Assembly: GCF_033097505.1 (NCBI RefSeq)
Contig: NZ_AP028654.1
Coordinates: 388,001 to 452,000, forward strand
Direction: 5' to 3'
Length of the DNA stretch: 64,000 bases
From: Helicovermis profundi
GTDB lineage: Bacteria > Bacillota > Clostridia > Peptostreptococcales > Acidaminobacteraceae
The notes below the pieces were generated by a model. The model saw nothing but the letters and a program-made list of their open reading frames with translations, was not told the origin of the DNA and did not search any database. Made by a program: the position numbers and the translations under genes. Shown here in pieces: positions 35,942-44,749 of this stretch. Each line of letters opens with the position of its first letter. Positions within the stretch are counted from its first letter, which is position 1.

Positions 35942-36526
35942 ATGAGTAACAAATTTTCATTAAGTACTTTGCTTAAAATAACAATGCTAAGTGCAATCGC
36001 GTTTATTTTAATGTTTTTAGAACTGCAAGTACCATTATTTCCAGAATTTTTAAAGATTGATATTAGTGATTTGCCTGCATTAATTGGGGGATTTGCATTT
36101 GGGCCACTTGCTGGAGTAATCGTTGAGTTAATTAAGAATTTACTTCACTTATTTAGAACAACAACAGGTTCAGTAGGAGAGCTTGCAAACTTTTTAGTAG
36201 GATCAGCATTAGTATTACCAGCAGCATATATTTATAAGGTAAAGAAAAGTAAGAAAACCGCTTTAATAGGATTAATGGTCGGTACAATAAGTATGGCTAT
36301 AGTTGGTGGATTAGCAAATTATTTTATTTTACTACCTTTCTATCAAAACTTTATGCCGCTAGATGCTATAATTGGAATGAGTAGCAAAGCTAATGGAGCA
36401 ATAGTTGACATGAAAACGCTTATATTATATGCTATTGTACCTTTTAATTTATTTAAAGGAATAGTTGTAAGTTTTGTAACTTTACTATTATATAAACATA
36501 TATCACAGCTCTTACATTCAAAATAA
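35942..36526 (+). CDS. ribU: Riboflavin ECF transporter substrate-binding subunit RibU
   Basis: S-component of an energy-coupling-factor transporter (194 aa, about six membrane helices) that brings in riboflavin using a shared EcfAAT module encoded elsewhere. The pattern FLELQVPLFPEFLKIDISDLP and GPLAGVIVELIKNLLH is typical of RibU. RBS TTAGGAGGAAG. Control by the upstream FMN riboswitch is clear. Its last 39 bases and its original terminator lie in the segment duplicated by the downstream IS insertion. Confidence 0.95.
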   Translation: MSNKFSLSTLLKITMLSAIAFILMFLELQVPLFPEFLKIDISDLPALIGGFAFGPLAGVIVELIKNLLHLFRTTTGSVGELANFLVGSALVLPAAYIYKVKKSKKTALIGLMVGTISMAIVGGLANYFILLPFYQNFMPLDAIIGMSSKANGAIVDMKTLILYAIVPFNLFKGIVVSFVTLLLYKHISQLLHSK

Positions 36527-36575
36527 AAAAGTTATATTAATGATACGCTTCACCGGCGAAACCAGCCGGGAGGCG
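36488..36575 (+). repeat. Long target-site duplication of the IS1634-like element, left copy
   Basis: About 88 bases from TTATATAAACATATATCACA to GGGAGGCG, recurring at 38658-38746. The copies differ only by one A in a run (A6 here, A7 there). It contains the ribU 3' end and the 5' arm plus apical loop of the ribU terminator. Because both flanks share a C, the exact boundary may shift by one base. Confidence 0.88.
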
Positions 36576-38657
36576 CCTGACTTTGGAACATCATTTAACT
36601 AAAAAAATGCTATAATCACTTGAAAATCAAGGTTTATAGCATTTTTAAGTTTTGTGCAAAACTCACTACATTTTATTAATTATTTTTGAAATTGTATCCT
36701 TAAATGTAATACTATCTTTAAATTTAAATATATTCTTATTTATATCACTTTTTAATAACTTATCTGATATCATATACAATTTGTCTATTCCATAATCTAT
36801 TTCAGCTAATTTAAAATTTGATAATCCATTTATTATTTCATGTGTTGATAATTTAATTTCAACCTTCTTTAATTTGTATTCCAATAATCTTTGAAGGACT
36901 AGGGCTACATAACAAACAAGGAAATGTGATCTAATACGTCTTGATTTAAAGTGATATACAGGTCTTGCTTCTATGTTCGTTTTTAATATCCTAAACGATT
37001 CCTCAATTTTATAAAGTGACCTGTATGCTTTCATAATCGATACTGGATCCATAGCTAACTTGTTTGTAACTATATAAAAATATCCAAAATTTTCTCGTTC
37101 TGCTGATATTTTTCCTTCATCTATTTCTACTAGTATTTTTTCTTTAGGATTTTCAGTAGCTTTGTAATATCTACTCTTTGATTTGGCAGTTGCATTTTTT
37201 GTGAAGTCTTTTAAATTTTTCTGAGCCTTTTCAATTGTCTTTTTTTGCTTAATCATTTCACGTTCTTTGTATAAATCAGAATATTTCTTGATTACCAACT
37301 CTTTATAATTTTCACCTTCATGTGAAGCTGTTCGAATAGCTGTGATATAACCACTTCTATATTTAGAATCTTTCCCAGATGTAATATTCCAAGTTTGATC
37401 AAACTTTGTCTTTTTAATTTTATCAGGAACTGAACTAGACTTTGAACCAACAATATAATTTAAACCTTTGTCTCTAATCATCTTTAGATTTTTTTTTGAG
37501 TTTAAGCCTCTATCTGCAACAATGACAATATCCTTTATTTTATAATTATGGAGGACATCATCAATAACCTTTTCCATTGTATGAAGTTCATGTTCATTTC
37601 CTCTAAATAGCTTATATGAGATTGGAATCCCATCAGAATCAATTAATAATCCCATTACTACTTGTGTTTCATTTCTTTTATTGTCTTTACTCATTCCACG
37701 TTCTCTAAGTTCATCTTCAATAAATGACTCAAAGTAATAAGTTGTGCAGTCATAAAGAGCAAATGACATATTTCTTTCTGGTATAATTTTATCTATAGTT
37801 TTATTAAGATGCTTAAATAATTTGTTTTCAGTCAATTTAAAATTCTCATCATACGATTCTGTAAGTACATCAATCTCTTGTAAAGTATTGTTGATATTTG
37901 ATTCTAGTATCTTTTTAACTTCATCATCTACAGTTGATATAAGAGCATTCATATCATTAATAACTGTACATTTTTCAGATAATTCTTTTGATTTATGTTT
38001 ATTAAATCCAGAAAAAACATCTAGACTTGAGTAAATATTGTCATTATTTATGAAACTGAAATCATAAAGAAAATCATCTTTTCTTTTAGCTACTTCATGT
38101 TTACTAGCAGGATTAAATAATCGTCCTAATATTTGATAAAACATCATATCACTAAAGTTATACTCTAGTTTAGAGTCTTTAGTTAATTTGTTAAAAAATC
38201 TAGGTAACTTCAACTCATTAAAGATTGATAGATATGGTAAATAGCCAATATTTTTATTATTAAGAGAAAGTTTTTGATTAGCTATAAAATCTTTAAATGA
38301 TTTAAATCCTTTAGCTTCTTTTTCGAACCTAATCATTTCTTTTAAATCAACTTCTGCTTTTGCTAAAGCTTTTTTTCCTTCTTTTGAATTTAAGTCATGT
38401 GAACCATAGCTTTTAATCATTATTTTTTTTGATTTTTTAGTTTCAGGATTTCTAATCCCTTTAGCAATAGAAATATAATATTTTCCATTTCTTGATTTAG
38501 ATTTACTAATATACATACATATTCTCCTTTATATATATTATACATCATTTCTTTCCTCACGGCAAGTTGTGAGGAAAGAAATACAAAAAAATAATGAGAA
38601 ATATTGAAATATCAACAATAACTCATTATTAGTTGCAAATTTATGTTCCAAAGTCAG
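36576..38657 (-). mobile_element. IS1634-like (IS4 superfamily) insertion sequence, about 2.08 kb
   Basis: Terminal inverted repeats CCTGACTTTGGAACAT (left) and ATGTTCCAAAGTCAGG (right) bound the element, which carries one transposase gene on the minus strand. It is flanked by an ~89-bp direct duplication of host sequence. IS1634 and IS1549 relatives are known for unusually long, variable target duplications. It inserted inside the ribU terminator. Confidence 0.92.
36666..38516 (-). CDS. IS1634-family transposase
   Basis: DDE transposase of 616 aa of the IS4 superfamily. Likely catalytic residues lie in LYDCTTYYFES (D), IVIVADRGLNSKK (D) and the YREK-type motif YRSLYKIEESFRILK (E). The first ~60 residues form the small beta-rich N-terminal module seen in IS1634 enzymes (YISKSKSRNGKYYISI). 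No frameshift is visible, so the element may be active. A weak AAAGGAGAAT site precedes the ATG. It is transcribed against ribU. Confidence 0.93.
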   Translation of the reverse strand: MYISKSKSRNGKYYISIAKGIRNPETKKSKKIMIKSYGSHDLNSKEGKKALAKAEVDLKEMIRFEKEAKGFKSFKDFIANQKLSLNNKNIGYLPYLSIFNELKLPRFFNKLTKDSKLEYNFSDMMFYQILGRLFNPASKHEVAKRKDDFLYDFSFINNDNIYSSLDVFSGFNKHKSKELSEKCTVINDMNALISTVDDEVKKILESNINNTLQEIDVLTESYDENFKLTENKLFKHLNKTIDKIIPERNMSFALYDCTTYYFESFIEDELRERGMSKDNKRNETQVVMGLLIDSDGIPISYKLFRGNEHELHTMEKVIDDVLHNYKIKDIVIVADRGLNSKKNLKMIRDKGLNYIVGSKSSSVPDKIKKTKFDQTWNITSGKDSKYRSGYITAIRTASHEGENYKELVIKKYSDLYKEREMIKQKKTIEKAQKNLKDFTKNATAKSKSRYYKATENPKEKILVEIDEGKISAERENFGYFYIVTNKLAMDPVSIMKAYRSLYKIEESFRILKTNIEARPVYHFKSRRIRSHFLVCYVALVLQRLLEYKLKKVEIKLSTHEIINGLSNFKLAEIDYGIDKLYMISDKLLKSDINKNIFKFKDSITFKDTISKIINKM

Positions 38658-38746
38658 GTTATATAAACATATATCACAGCTCTTACATTCAAAATAAAAA
38701 AGTTATATTAATGATACGCTTCACCGGCGAAACCAGCCGGGAGGCG
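38658..38746 (+). repeat. Long target-site duplication, right copy
   Basis: Second copy of the 36488-36575 segment. It includes a duplicate of the ribU last codons and stop, with no gene body attached. It leads into the intact full-length terminator hairpin. Confidence 0.88.
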
Positions 38747-38974
38747 CTAATCATTAATATAACTTTTTTTCCGTTTAGGTTCAAAACCTAAGAGAAAAAT
38801 GCAAAGATGATACGCTTCACCGACAAAATTAGCCGGGAGGCGCTAATCATTAATATAACTTTTTTTCCGTTTAGGTTCAAAACCTAAGAGAAAAATGCAA
38901 AGATGATACGCTTCACCGGCAAAACCAGCCGGGAGGCGCTAGTCATTAATATAACTTTTTTTCCGTTTAAAGGT
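38700..38974 (+). repeat. Tandem 96-bp units, each a long terminator-like hairpin (3 copies)
   Basis: Three units start at 38715, 38811 and 38907 (TACGCTTCACC). Each has an outer stem (ATTAATGAT / ATCATTAAT, extended to AAGTTATATTAATGAT in the first), an inner stem CGCTTC/GAGGCG, an apical stem CCGGC/GCCGG with loop GAAACCA, and then a T run. Between units lies a small hairpin TTAGGTTCAAAACCTAA. The middle copy is mutated (CCGAC, AAAATTA). The first copy is the original ribU terminator. Confidence 0.85.
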
Positions 38975-39265
38975 AGCAAAAAATAAAAAATAAGGGAAAG
39001 CGCCTTCCAGCCGAATTTGCTGGTGAAGCTTTCAACTATACAGTAAAAAAACTAGCAAAAAATAAATAATAAGGGAAAGTTCCTTCCAGCTGAATTTGCT
39101 GGTGAAGCTTTCAACTATGCAGTTAAAAAAACTGGCAAAAAATAAAAAATAACGGAAAGCGCCTTCCAGCCGATTTTGCTGGTGAAGCTTTCAACTATGC
39201 AGTAAAAAAACTAGCAAAAAATAAATAATAAGGGAAAGCGCCTCCCAGCTGAATTTGCTGGTGAA
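38975..39265 (-). repeat. Tandem ~79-80-bp units with an inverted apical core (4 copies)
   Basis: Four units start at about 38994, 39073, 39153 and 39232 (GGGAAAGC or similar). The core GCGCCTTCCAGCCGAATTTG is, read on the other strand, the same apical core as in the neighbouring 96-bp units. Only the last unit has the full 3' arm and forms a complete terminator; the first three have the spacer AACTATGCAGT in its place. Confidence 0.8.
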
Positions 39266-39289
39266 GCTTTCCCTTATTATTTATTTTTT
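39216..39289 (-). terminator. Terminator of the 98-aa gene
   Basis: The outer stem AAAAAATAAATAATAAGGG / CCCTTATTATTTATTTTTT surrounds the shared apical core; read on the minus strand it ends in a T-rich tract. One arm overlaps the last two codons and stop of the gene. Confidence 0.85.
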
Positions 39290-39577
39290 ATTCATTTGTG
39301 ACATAAAAGCCATAGCCATTTCAAGTGCTTTAACTAACTCTTCTTTAACGAGTGTCATTGACTCTTCTTCAGTTCCTTCTTTAACAGTAAGGCGGATTAT
39401 ATTTTTACCAATTTCTAGTTGTATGAAATTTTCTTTTAGTATTTTTTCAGCGCCTTCTTTTAACATCTTTTTATTATCAGCTTCCGTTAGATAACTAATA
39501 AATTGATCTTGAATTGCCACAAGAATTCTTTTGTTTTCATCTAGCTTTATGTACTTTACAAACATATTCATTTCCAT
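39281..39577 (-). CDS. Small cytoplasmic protein of unknown function
   Basis: Soluble, charged protein of 98 aa with no membrane segment (start MEMNMFVKYIKLDENKRILV, later IRLTVKEGTEEESMTLVKEELVKA). The pattern of a beta hairpin region followed by two amphipathic helices ending in MAFMSQMNKK is not one I can assign to a family. RBS AGGAG lies 7 bases before the ATG on the minus strand. It is a single gene between the hairpin arrays and the hybrid kinase, to which it is divergent. Confidence 0.6.
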   Translation of the reverse strand: MEMNMFVKYIKLDENKRILVAIQDQFISYLTEADNKKMLKEGAEKILKENFIQLEIGKNIIRLTVKEGTEEESMTLVKEELVKALEMAMAFMSQMNKK

Positions 39578-39745
39578 AATATCACTCCTATTTATATTTC
39601 TTTTTATTAAAAAATCATTAATACTTATAACTAACTAAGTATAGCATGAAAATATGAATAATTTTTTAATAAAATGATTATTAGGTATTTTCTTGGTGTA
39701 TATATATTAAGTAGGCAATAAAATATATAGAATGGAGTGAACCCT

Positions 39746-41350
39746 TTGATAGAAATCGAAGAAGATCTAGTAAAAAAGAATGACAATTGGGAGATTTATT
39801 TAGTCGGATTAAGTGAATTAAATAAGAAGAATATCAGTGACAAACTTGAAACTAAAAAATATTTAAACAAAGATTTTTTAGTTAGAGATATTAATAATGA
39901 AAGTATATATGATGAAATAGGTAAATATTATCCGGCTGTTATTATTATTGAATTAACTGAATATCATAAAAAAAATAATTTATGTCTTGATATCATTAAA
40001 TATATTAGAAGGAAAATTAAAAATAATTGTACTCAAATATTAATTAGTTTAAGCGAAGATAGTGAATTAATTGAAAGTGATGTAATTATAGAATATGATA
40101 TTAATGGTATTATAAAACATGGCGATTTATTAAATGAAAATTTATTTATCTCTATTATTTCATCAATAAAAACGTATAAAGTTATGTTTGAACTTGGAGA
40201 ATCTAGGAAAAAACTTTTGAAAGCACATAAAAAACTGATTGAAAACAATCAATTTAAAAGCAATTTTTTTGCTAAAATGAGTCATGAAATAAGAACACCT
40301 TTAAATGGTATTATGCTGACAACAGAATTATTAAAAGAAGAGAATTTAAGCGTTGAAGTTAAAGAATATGCTGATCTAATAGATAAATCAACTAAAAGAT
40401 TACTTCCAATAATTAATAATATTTTAGATTATTCTAAATTGGAAGTAGGAAAATTAAAAGTTAATAATAAAATTTTTAATATTAAAGATGAATTTATAGA
40501 GCTAGTTAATAATTTTAGATTAAGTGCGGAATATAAGAATATAGAACTCTACTATTCATTAGATTTAGAAATGGACAAATCTCTTATTGGAGATGTAGGT
40601 AAGTTCAGGCAAATACTTACAAATTTATTAAGTAATGCATTAAAATTTACAGATAAGGGTAAAATTTCTATTGAATGCAAAAAAATATCAAGTAATAAAA
40701 AAAATGAACTTTATAGATTTTCGATTGAAGATTCAGGAATAGGTATTCCAAGTGAGAAAATAAATAAAATATTTAATTTGTTTGAGCAAATTGATTCAGA
40801 TAGAAAGGGAACGGGGCTAGGACTCGCTATTTGCAAAGAATTAGTTTCGCTAATGGGAGGGAATATTAGAGTAGAGAGTTACTACGGAGTAGGAAGCAAG
40901 TTTGTGTTTGATTTACCATTTAAAGTTAATGAAAAAATTGATATTGATGAAAAAGAAGTAAAAATTTACAAACCAAATTACTACAATATGAATAAAATTC
41001 TTATTGCAGATGATGATGAGTGTAGTATTAAAGTACTTAAAAAGTTACTTGAAAAAATAGGTATAGCGTCTGATGTTGCATCTGATGGTTATGAGGTGAT
41101 TGAAAAATTAGAAAAACATGATTATAAAATGATACTTATGGATATTGAAATGCCAAGATTAAATGGATATGAGGCAACGGATATAATTAGAAAAGACATG
41201 ATGAATTATACTATACCTATAATTGCAATTTCTGCATATGCAAATAAAAAGAATTATGAAGAAGCCTTAATAAAAGGTCTTAATGGATATGTTGTTAAAC
41301 CGATAATTCACACAGAATTAATTGAAATTATAGATAAATATATTAGATAA
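39746..41350 (+). CDS. Hybrid sensor histidine kinase with degenerate N-terminal receiver
   Basis: Cytoplasmic hybrid kinase of 534 aa. The N-terminal ~135 residues look like a receiver fold without a clear phosphoacceptor site (AVIIIELTEYH, ILISLSEDSE). Next come HisKA (FFAKMSHEIRTPLNGIM, His near 180) and HATPase (N box ILTNLLSNALKF, GIGIPSEKI, GTGLGLAI). A C-terminal receiver (about 415-533) has LIADDDE, phosphoacceptor Asp in ILMDIEMPRLNGYEA, and the conserved Lys in YVVKPI. TTG 39746 is chosen because GGAGTGA lies 5 bases before it; a GTG at 39737 overlaps that site. No dedicated output regulator is nearby. Confidence 0.9.
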   Translation: MIEIEEDLVKKNDNWEIYLVGLSELNKKNISDKLETKKYLNKDFLVRDINNESIYDEIGKYYPAVIIIELTEYHKKNNLCLDIIKYIRRKIKNNCTQILISLSEDSELIESDVIIEYDINGIIKHGDLLNENLFISIISSIKTYKVMFELGESRKKLLKAHKKLIENNQFKSNFFAKMSHEIRTPLNGIMLTTELLKEENLSVEVKEYADLIDKSTKRLLPIINNILDYSKLEVGKLKVNNKIFNIKDEFIELVNNFRLSAEYKNIELYYSLDLEMDKSLIGDVGKFRQILTNLLSNALKFTDKGKISIECKKISSNKKNELYRFSIEDSGIGIPSEKINKIFNLFEQIDSDRKGTGLGLAICKELVSLMGGNIRVESYYGVGSKFVFDLPFKVNEKIDIDEKEVKIYKPNYYNMNKILIADDDECSIKVLKKLLEKIGIASDVASDGYEVIEKLEKHDYKMILMDIEMPRLNGYEATDIIRKDMMNYTIPIIAISAYANKKNYEEALIKGLNGYVVKPIIHTELIEIIDKYIR

Positions 41351-41370
41351 AGATTTTTTTTACCAAAATA

Positions 41371-41420
41371 AAAATATAATCTATAGAAAATTATTAATAT
41401 TTTTTATAGATTATATTTTT
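41371..41420. terminator. Bidirectional terminator between kinase and HD genes
   Basis: AAAATATAATCTATA...TATAGATTATATTTT inverted repeat with T-rich sequence on both sides, between convergent genes. Confidence 0.8.
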
Positions 41421-41443
41421 TATTTTAAAGATAGAATACTTTA

Positions 41444-42010
41444 TTAAATTAAACTTAAATTTATTTTGACTAGTTCTTTTTCTCTTTCAGATAAAGAGTT
41501 AATAATTATTTGTATGTGTTCGGTAATTTCTATTCCAAGTTCTTCAGCGCTCATAAGTATTTGATCCCTATCAACAGCACGAGCAAAAGCTTTATCTTTT
41601 AATTTTTTCTTAATAGATTTTACTTTTAATCCTTCAAATTTGGTTGGTCTTACCAAAACGCAAGCTATAACAAAGCTTGAAAGTTCATCGACTGCATAAA
41701 GAGTTCTTGCCATTTTTGTAAGCCTAGGTGTATTCATAGAATCTACATGGCCCATTACTGCATTTATTAAACTTTCGGGATAGCCTTCTTTTTTTAGTAT
41801 TTTAATTCCTTCTTCAGGATGTTTATCGGGATATTTTTCATAATCTAAATCGTGAAGAAGTCCTACAATTCCCCAATATTCAACATCTTCTCCAAAATGT
41901 TTTGCGTATCCTCTCATACTAGCTTCAACAGCCAATGCATGTTTAATCAAGCTGTTTGATTCAACATGTTCATATAAAAGTGATATTGCTTTTTCTCTAT
42001 TTTTTTTCAT
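41444..42010 (-). CDS. HD-domain protein
   Basis: Metal-dependent phosphohydrolase-type HD protein of 188 aa. Metal ligands are visible: H in LIKHALAVEA, HD in GLLHDLDYEKYPDKH, then MGHVDSM and a D in YAVDELSSFV. The substrate is unknown; this short HD group is often annotated as a hydrolase without detail. The start MKKNREKAI at 42010 is supported by GGAGG 6 bases upstream on the minus strand; a longer frame reaches 42034. It lies 52 bases downstream of the BrxD-like gene on the same strand and may be co-transcribed. Confidence 0.85.
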   Translation of the reverse strand: MKKNREKAISLLYEHVESNSLIKHALAVEASMRGYAKHFGEDVEYWGIVGLLHDLDYEKYPDKHPEEGIKILKKEGYPESLINAVMGHVDSMNTPRLTKMARTLYAVDELSSFVIACVLVRPTKFEGLKVKSIKKKLKDKAFARAVDRDQILMSAEELGIEITEHIQIIINSLSEREKELVKINLSLI

Positions 42011-42062
42011 AATAAACCTCCACTTGCATTTCAAACTTCAAGGAACAAAATTTTACTAGAAG

Positions 42063-43301
42063 CTAAGAAATTAATGTGTTTTTAAAAATGTATTTTCCAT
42101 TTGATTTTGAGATTGCTAGGTTTTTCTTATACAATTGATTATTTGGATTTTCAGAAACAACGTCAAGTATTTCTATATATTTTATTACAAAAAGTCTGAT
42201 CGATAAGTTATTTATATCATACCCTTCTTTTTGATATGTAAGCAGCACCCAATTTTTTAAAGATTCTGCAGAAGTTTTCATTTCAAGAGGGTAAACTCTT
42301 GAGTAGACTTCCGCTATTTTTTCTGCTAATAATTTAAAATCAAGAAATGATAAGGGCGTTAATTTCATAATGGTACTTCTATAAGAAGTAAAATTATCTG
42401 TACCCGTATTTATACCAAGTCTCTGTGATAATGCAGGATATGATTTGAAACCTTTTTCTTCATCGTATAATAAAGTGTTAGTTGTGGTTAAAGCTAAGAA
42501 TGTCTTTTCAATTTCGGAAGAAGAAATTAGGTCAATTAGTAACCTTAAATTTTGATAAGACGCGTTTCTTATAGTTATATTTTCATTTATTAGCAAGTCA
42601 AATTCATCTATTAATATTACTAACCCTTTATAACCCATTAAATCAATTAATTTTATAAATGCTTTTAAAAAATCAAGAGAATTCAAGTTATTAATTTGAC
42701 CGACTAGATTTATTTCTTGTTTTAATTCGTATGGAATATTTTTTTCACCTGTAATCCATTCCATAATAGTGTTGGATATTTTTGTTTTCTTTTGAATTTT
42801 TGCTCTTATATAAGTTAAAAAAGCTCTAGCAAAAGCGCTATTATATCTTTCAAGTTCACCTACTACATAAGAAATTTCTTTTGAAGCACTACCTTTAAAA
42901 GGTGAATTTTGTAAATTGTTAATCCAAAGATTAAATAAATCATCAAAAGAAGTGTTTAAGCCTTCTCGTGATTTAACAAATAAATTATGCATTAAATTAT
43001 AATAGAAATCATTTAAATTATTTAAATTGAATCCTTTTTTTATGTGAATATAGGATACAATAAAATCTTTATTTAATGCTTCTTTTTTTAGCATGTTTAA
43101 AAGAAATGTTTTTCCGCTTCCGTAGCTGCCAGAAATAACTTTAACTTCACTTACACCTTTAGAAGTGTTTGTTAAACATTTGTTAAGTTCGTTAATTTCT
43201 TTATCTCTGCCGGTTTCAAGTGGATTAATATGAATGAAAGGAACAACACCCATTTTATATGAATTTAGAATTTTTATATATTCTTTACTATTGTAATCCA
43301 A
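42063..43301 (-). CDS. BrxD-like P-loop ATPase (DUF2791 type), orphan
   Basis: About 412 aa. An N-terminal helix region (IKILNSYKMGVVPFIHINPLE) precedes a P-loop ATPase with Walker A SGSYGSGKTFLLNML and Walker B GLVILIDEFDLL, followed by sensor-like LALTTTNTLL. The pattern after the helix (xGRDxEI..L...L) and overall order resemble the DUF2791/BrxD ATPase of BREX-type phage-defence loci. No other BREX, TerB-N or helicase genes are nearby. The frame opens at ATG 43328, but TTG 43301 has GGAG about 8 bases upstream and is the better start. Its partner on the same strand is the HD protein. The family call is moderately sure; the role is unknown. Confidence 0.7.
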   Translation of the reverse strand: MDYNSKEYIKILNSYKMGVVPFIHINPLETGRDKEINELNKCLTNTSKGVSEVKVISGSYGSGKTFLLNMLKKEALNKDFIVSYIHIKKGFNLNNLNDFYYNLMHNLFVKSREGLNTSFDDLFNLWINNLQNSPFKGSASKEISYVVGELERYNSAFARAFLTYIRAKIQKKTKISNTIMEWITGEKNIPYELKQEINLVGQINNLNSLDFLKAFIKLIDLMGYKGLVILIDEFDLLINENITIRNASYQNLRLLIDLISSSEIEKTFLALTTTNTLLYDEEKGFKSYPALSQRLGINTGTDNFTSYRSTIMKLTPLSFLDFKLLAEKIAEVYSRVYPLEMKTSAESLKNWVLLTYQKEGYDINNLSIRLFVIKYIEILDVVSENPNNQLYKKNLAISKSNGKYIFKNTLIS

Positions 43302-43427
43302 AAAATCACTCCAAAACTTATTGGTCATTATGTTATAAAATTATTATAACACTTTTTTATAATGTACTCCAAAAGTTATAGTATAATAATAGATAAATAT
43401 AGAATAATAATTAAAAAGAAGGTAAAT

Positions 43428-44627
43428 ATGATGTATGATGTAATAATAATAGGTGGAGGAGCAGCGGGTGTTTTTTTAATGAATTTATTAAAACATAAGA
43501 ATGTACTACTTATTGAAAAAGAGAACAAATTAGCAAAAAAACTACTTATATCAGGAAAAATGCAATGTAATTACACTCACGGTGGCGATATAAAAGAGTT
43601 TTACGAAAAATATGGGAAAAAAAGATCTTTTGTAAAAAAAGCTTTATATAATTTTTCAAATGAAAAAACTATTGAATATATGAGAGGACTTGGATTGGAA
43701 TCAATTGTTAGAACTGATGGAAAAGTATTTCCTAAATCTCTAAATTCTAATGATGTCTTAAATGCATTAATTAATAATGTTAATACTAGTAAAATAAAAC
43801 TTTCTGAAAATGTATTTAAAATTGAGAAAAAAAAAGACTCTTTTATTGTTGAAACTAATAAAGATAGATATATTTCCAAGAGTATTGTAATTGCAACAGG
43901 TGGTAAATCATACGCTCTAACAGGTTCAAGTGGCGATGGATACAAATTTGCAAAAGAATTTGACATAAAAGTTACAAATTTAAAACCAGCATTAACACCA
44001 GTTTATATAGATAACTTTGATTTGATTACTTACGCTGGAATAGCATTTAAAGATATTAATATTGAGCTTTTTTGTGGAGATAAGTTAAAAAATGAGATAA
44101 ATGGAAGTCTATTAATTACCCACAAAGGATTTTCTGGTCCGGTAATTTTAGATAACTCAAGATATTTTGATTCTGGAGATATATTAAAAATAAATTTTTC
44201 TAAAATGACAAGTGAAAAATTTGAAAAAAAAATAATTAAGGAATCAAATGAAAATGGTAAAAAATTATTAATTACCTTTATGCGTGAAAATATAAAAAGT
44301 AGTAGATTGTGTGAATATATACTTGATAAGGCTAAAATTAAAAAGGATATAAAACTTTCTGAAATAACAAAAAAAGTTAGAAAAAACATTGTTAAATATT
44401 CGACTAAAATAACCTATAAAATAAAAAATATTGGTGATTATAATATTGCTATGACAACAAGTGGCGGAGTGGATCTTAGTGAGATTAATTCTAAAACAAT
44501 GCAAGTAAAAAAAATTAATGGCTTGTACTTTATAGGAGAAGTACTTGACGTAGATGGTGATACTGGGGGATATAATATACAGTGGGCGTTTTCCAGTGCT
44601 AAATTATGTGCTAGTAATATAGAATAA
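43428..44627 (+). CDS. NAD(P)/FAD-dependent oxidoreductase, HI0933/BaiN family
   Basis: Flavoprotein of 399 aa. It begins MMYDVIIIGGGAAGVFLM (FAD dinucleotide fold), followed by LIEKENKLAKKLLISGKMQC, TGGKSYALTGSSGDGYKFA and the C-terminal FIGEVLDVDGDTGGYNIQWA. All are hallmarks of the HI0933/YhiN/BaiN group, whose physiological reactions are mostly undefined. ATG 43428 is chosen because AGAAGG lies 5 bases upstream; the frame opens earlier at 43362. It is divergent from the BrxD-like gene and upstream of the feo operon, which has its own promoter. Confidence 0.92.
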   Translation: MMYDVIIIGGGAAGVFLMNLLKHKNVLLIEKENKLAKKLLISGKMQCNYTHGGDIKEFYEKYGKKRSFVKKALYNFSNEKTIEYMRGLGLESIVRTDGKVFPKSLNSNDVLNALINNVNTSKIKLSENVFKIEKKKDSFIVETNKDRYISKSIVIATGGKSYALTGSSGDGYKFAKEFDIKVTNLKPALTPVYIDNFDLITYAGIAFKDINIELFCGDKLKNEINGSLLITHKGFSGPVILDNSRYFDSGDILKINFSKMTSEKFEKKIIKESNENGKKLLITFMRENIKSSRLCEYILDKAKIKKDIKLSEITKKVRKNIVKYSTKITYKIKNIGDYNIAMTTSGGVDLSEINSKTMQVKKINGLYFIGEVLDVDGDTGGYNIQWAFSSAKLCASNIE

Positions 44628-44665
44628 AGCGTTTTAAAAAAAATTGTTAAATTCATAACTTGCTA

Positions 44666-44694
44666 TTGACAATGACTCTCATTAGTATTACAAT
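44666..44694 (+). promoter_or_regulatory. feo promoter with embedded Fur box
   Basis: TTGACA (44666-44671), a 17-base spacer and TACAAT (44689-44694). The spacer holds a Fur-like sequence, AATGACTCTCATTA. Confidence 0.85.
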
Positions 44695-44710
44695 TAAGTT
44701 GAAGATAGAT

Positions 44711-44728
44711 GATAATGAATATCATTTT
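44711..44728 (+). promoter_or_regulatory. Fur box upstream of feoA
   Basis: GATAATGAATATCATTTT closely matches the Fur consensus GATAATGATAATCATTATC and lies just after the transcription start region. Confidence 0.85.
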
Positions 44729-44749
44729 AAAAGTCTTGGAGGTGTTATT

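Noticed and set aside
38700-39289. Regularly spaced repeats suggesting a CRISPR array
   Set aside because: Units are 79-96 bp with similar rather than unique intervening sequence, each forms a terminator hairpin, and no cas genes are present.
42063-43301. A BREX phage-defence locus
   Set aside because: Only one BrxD-like ATPase is present; no PglX, PglZ, BrxA/B or BrxL genes lie in the window.
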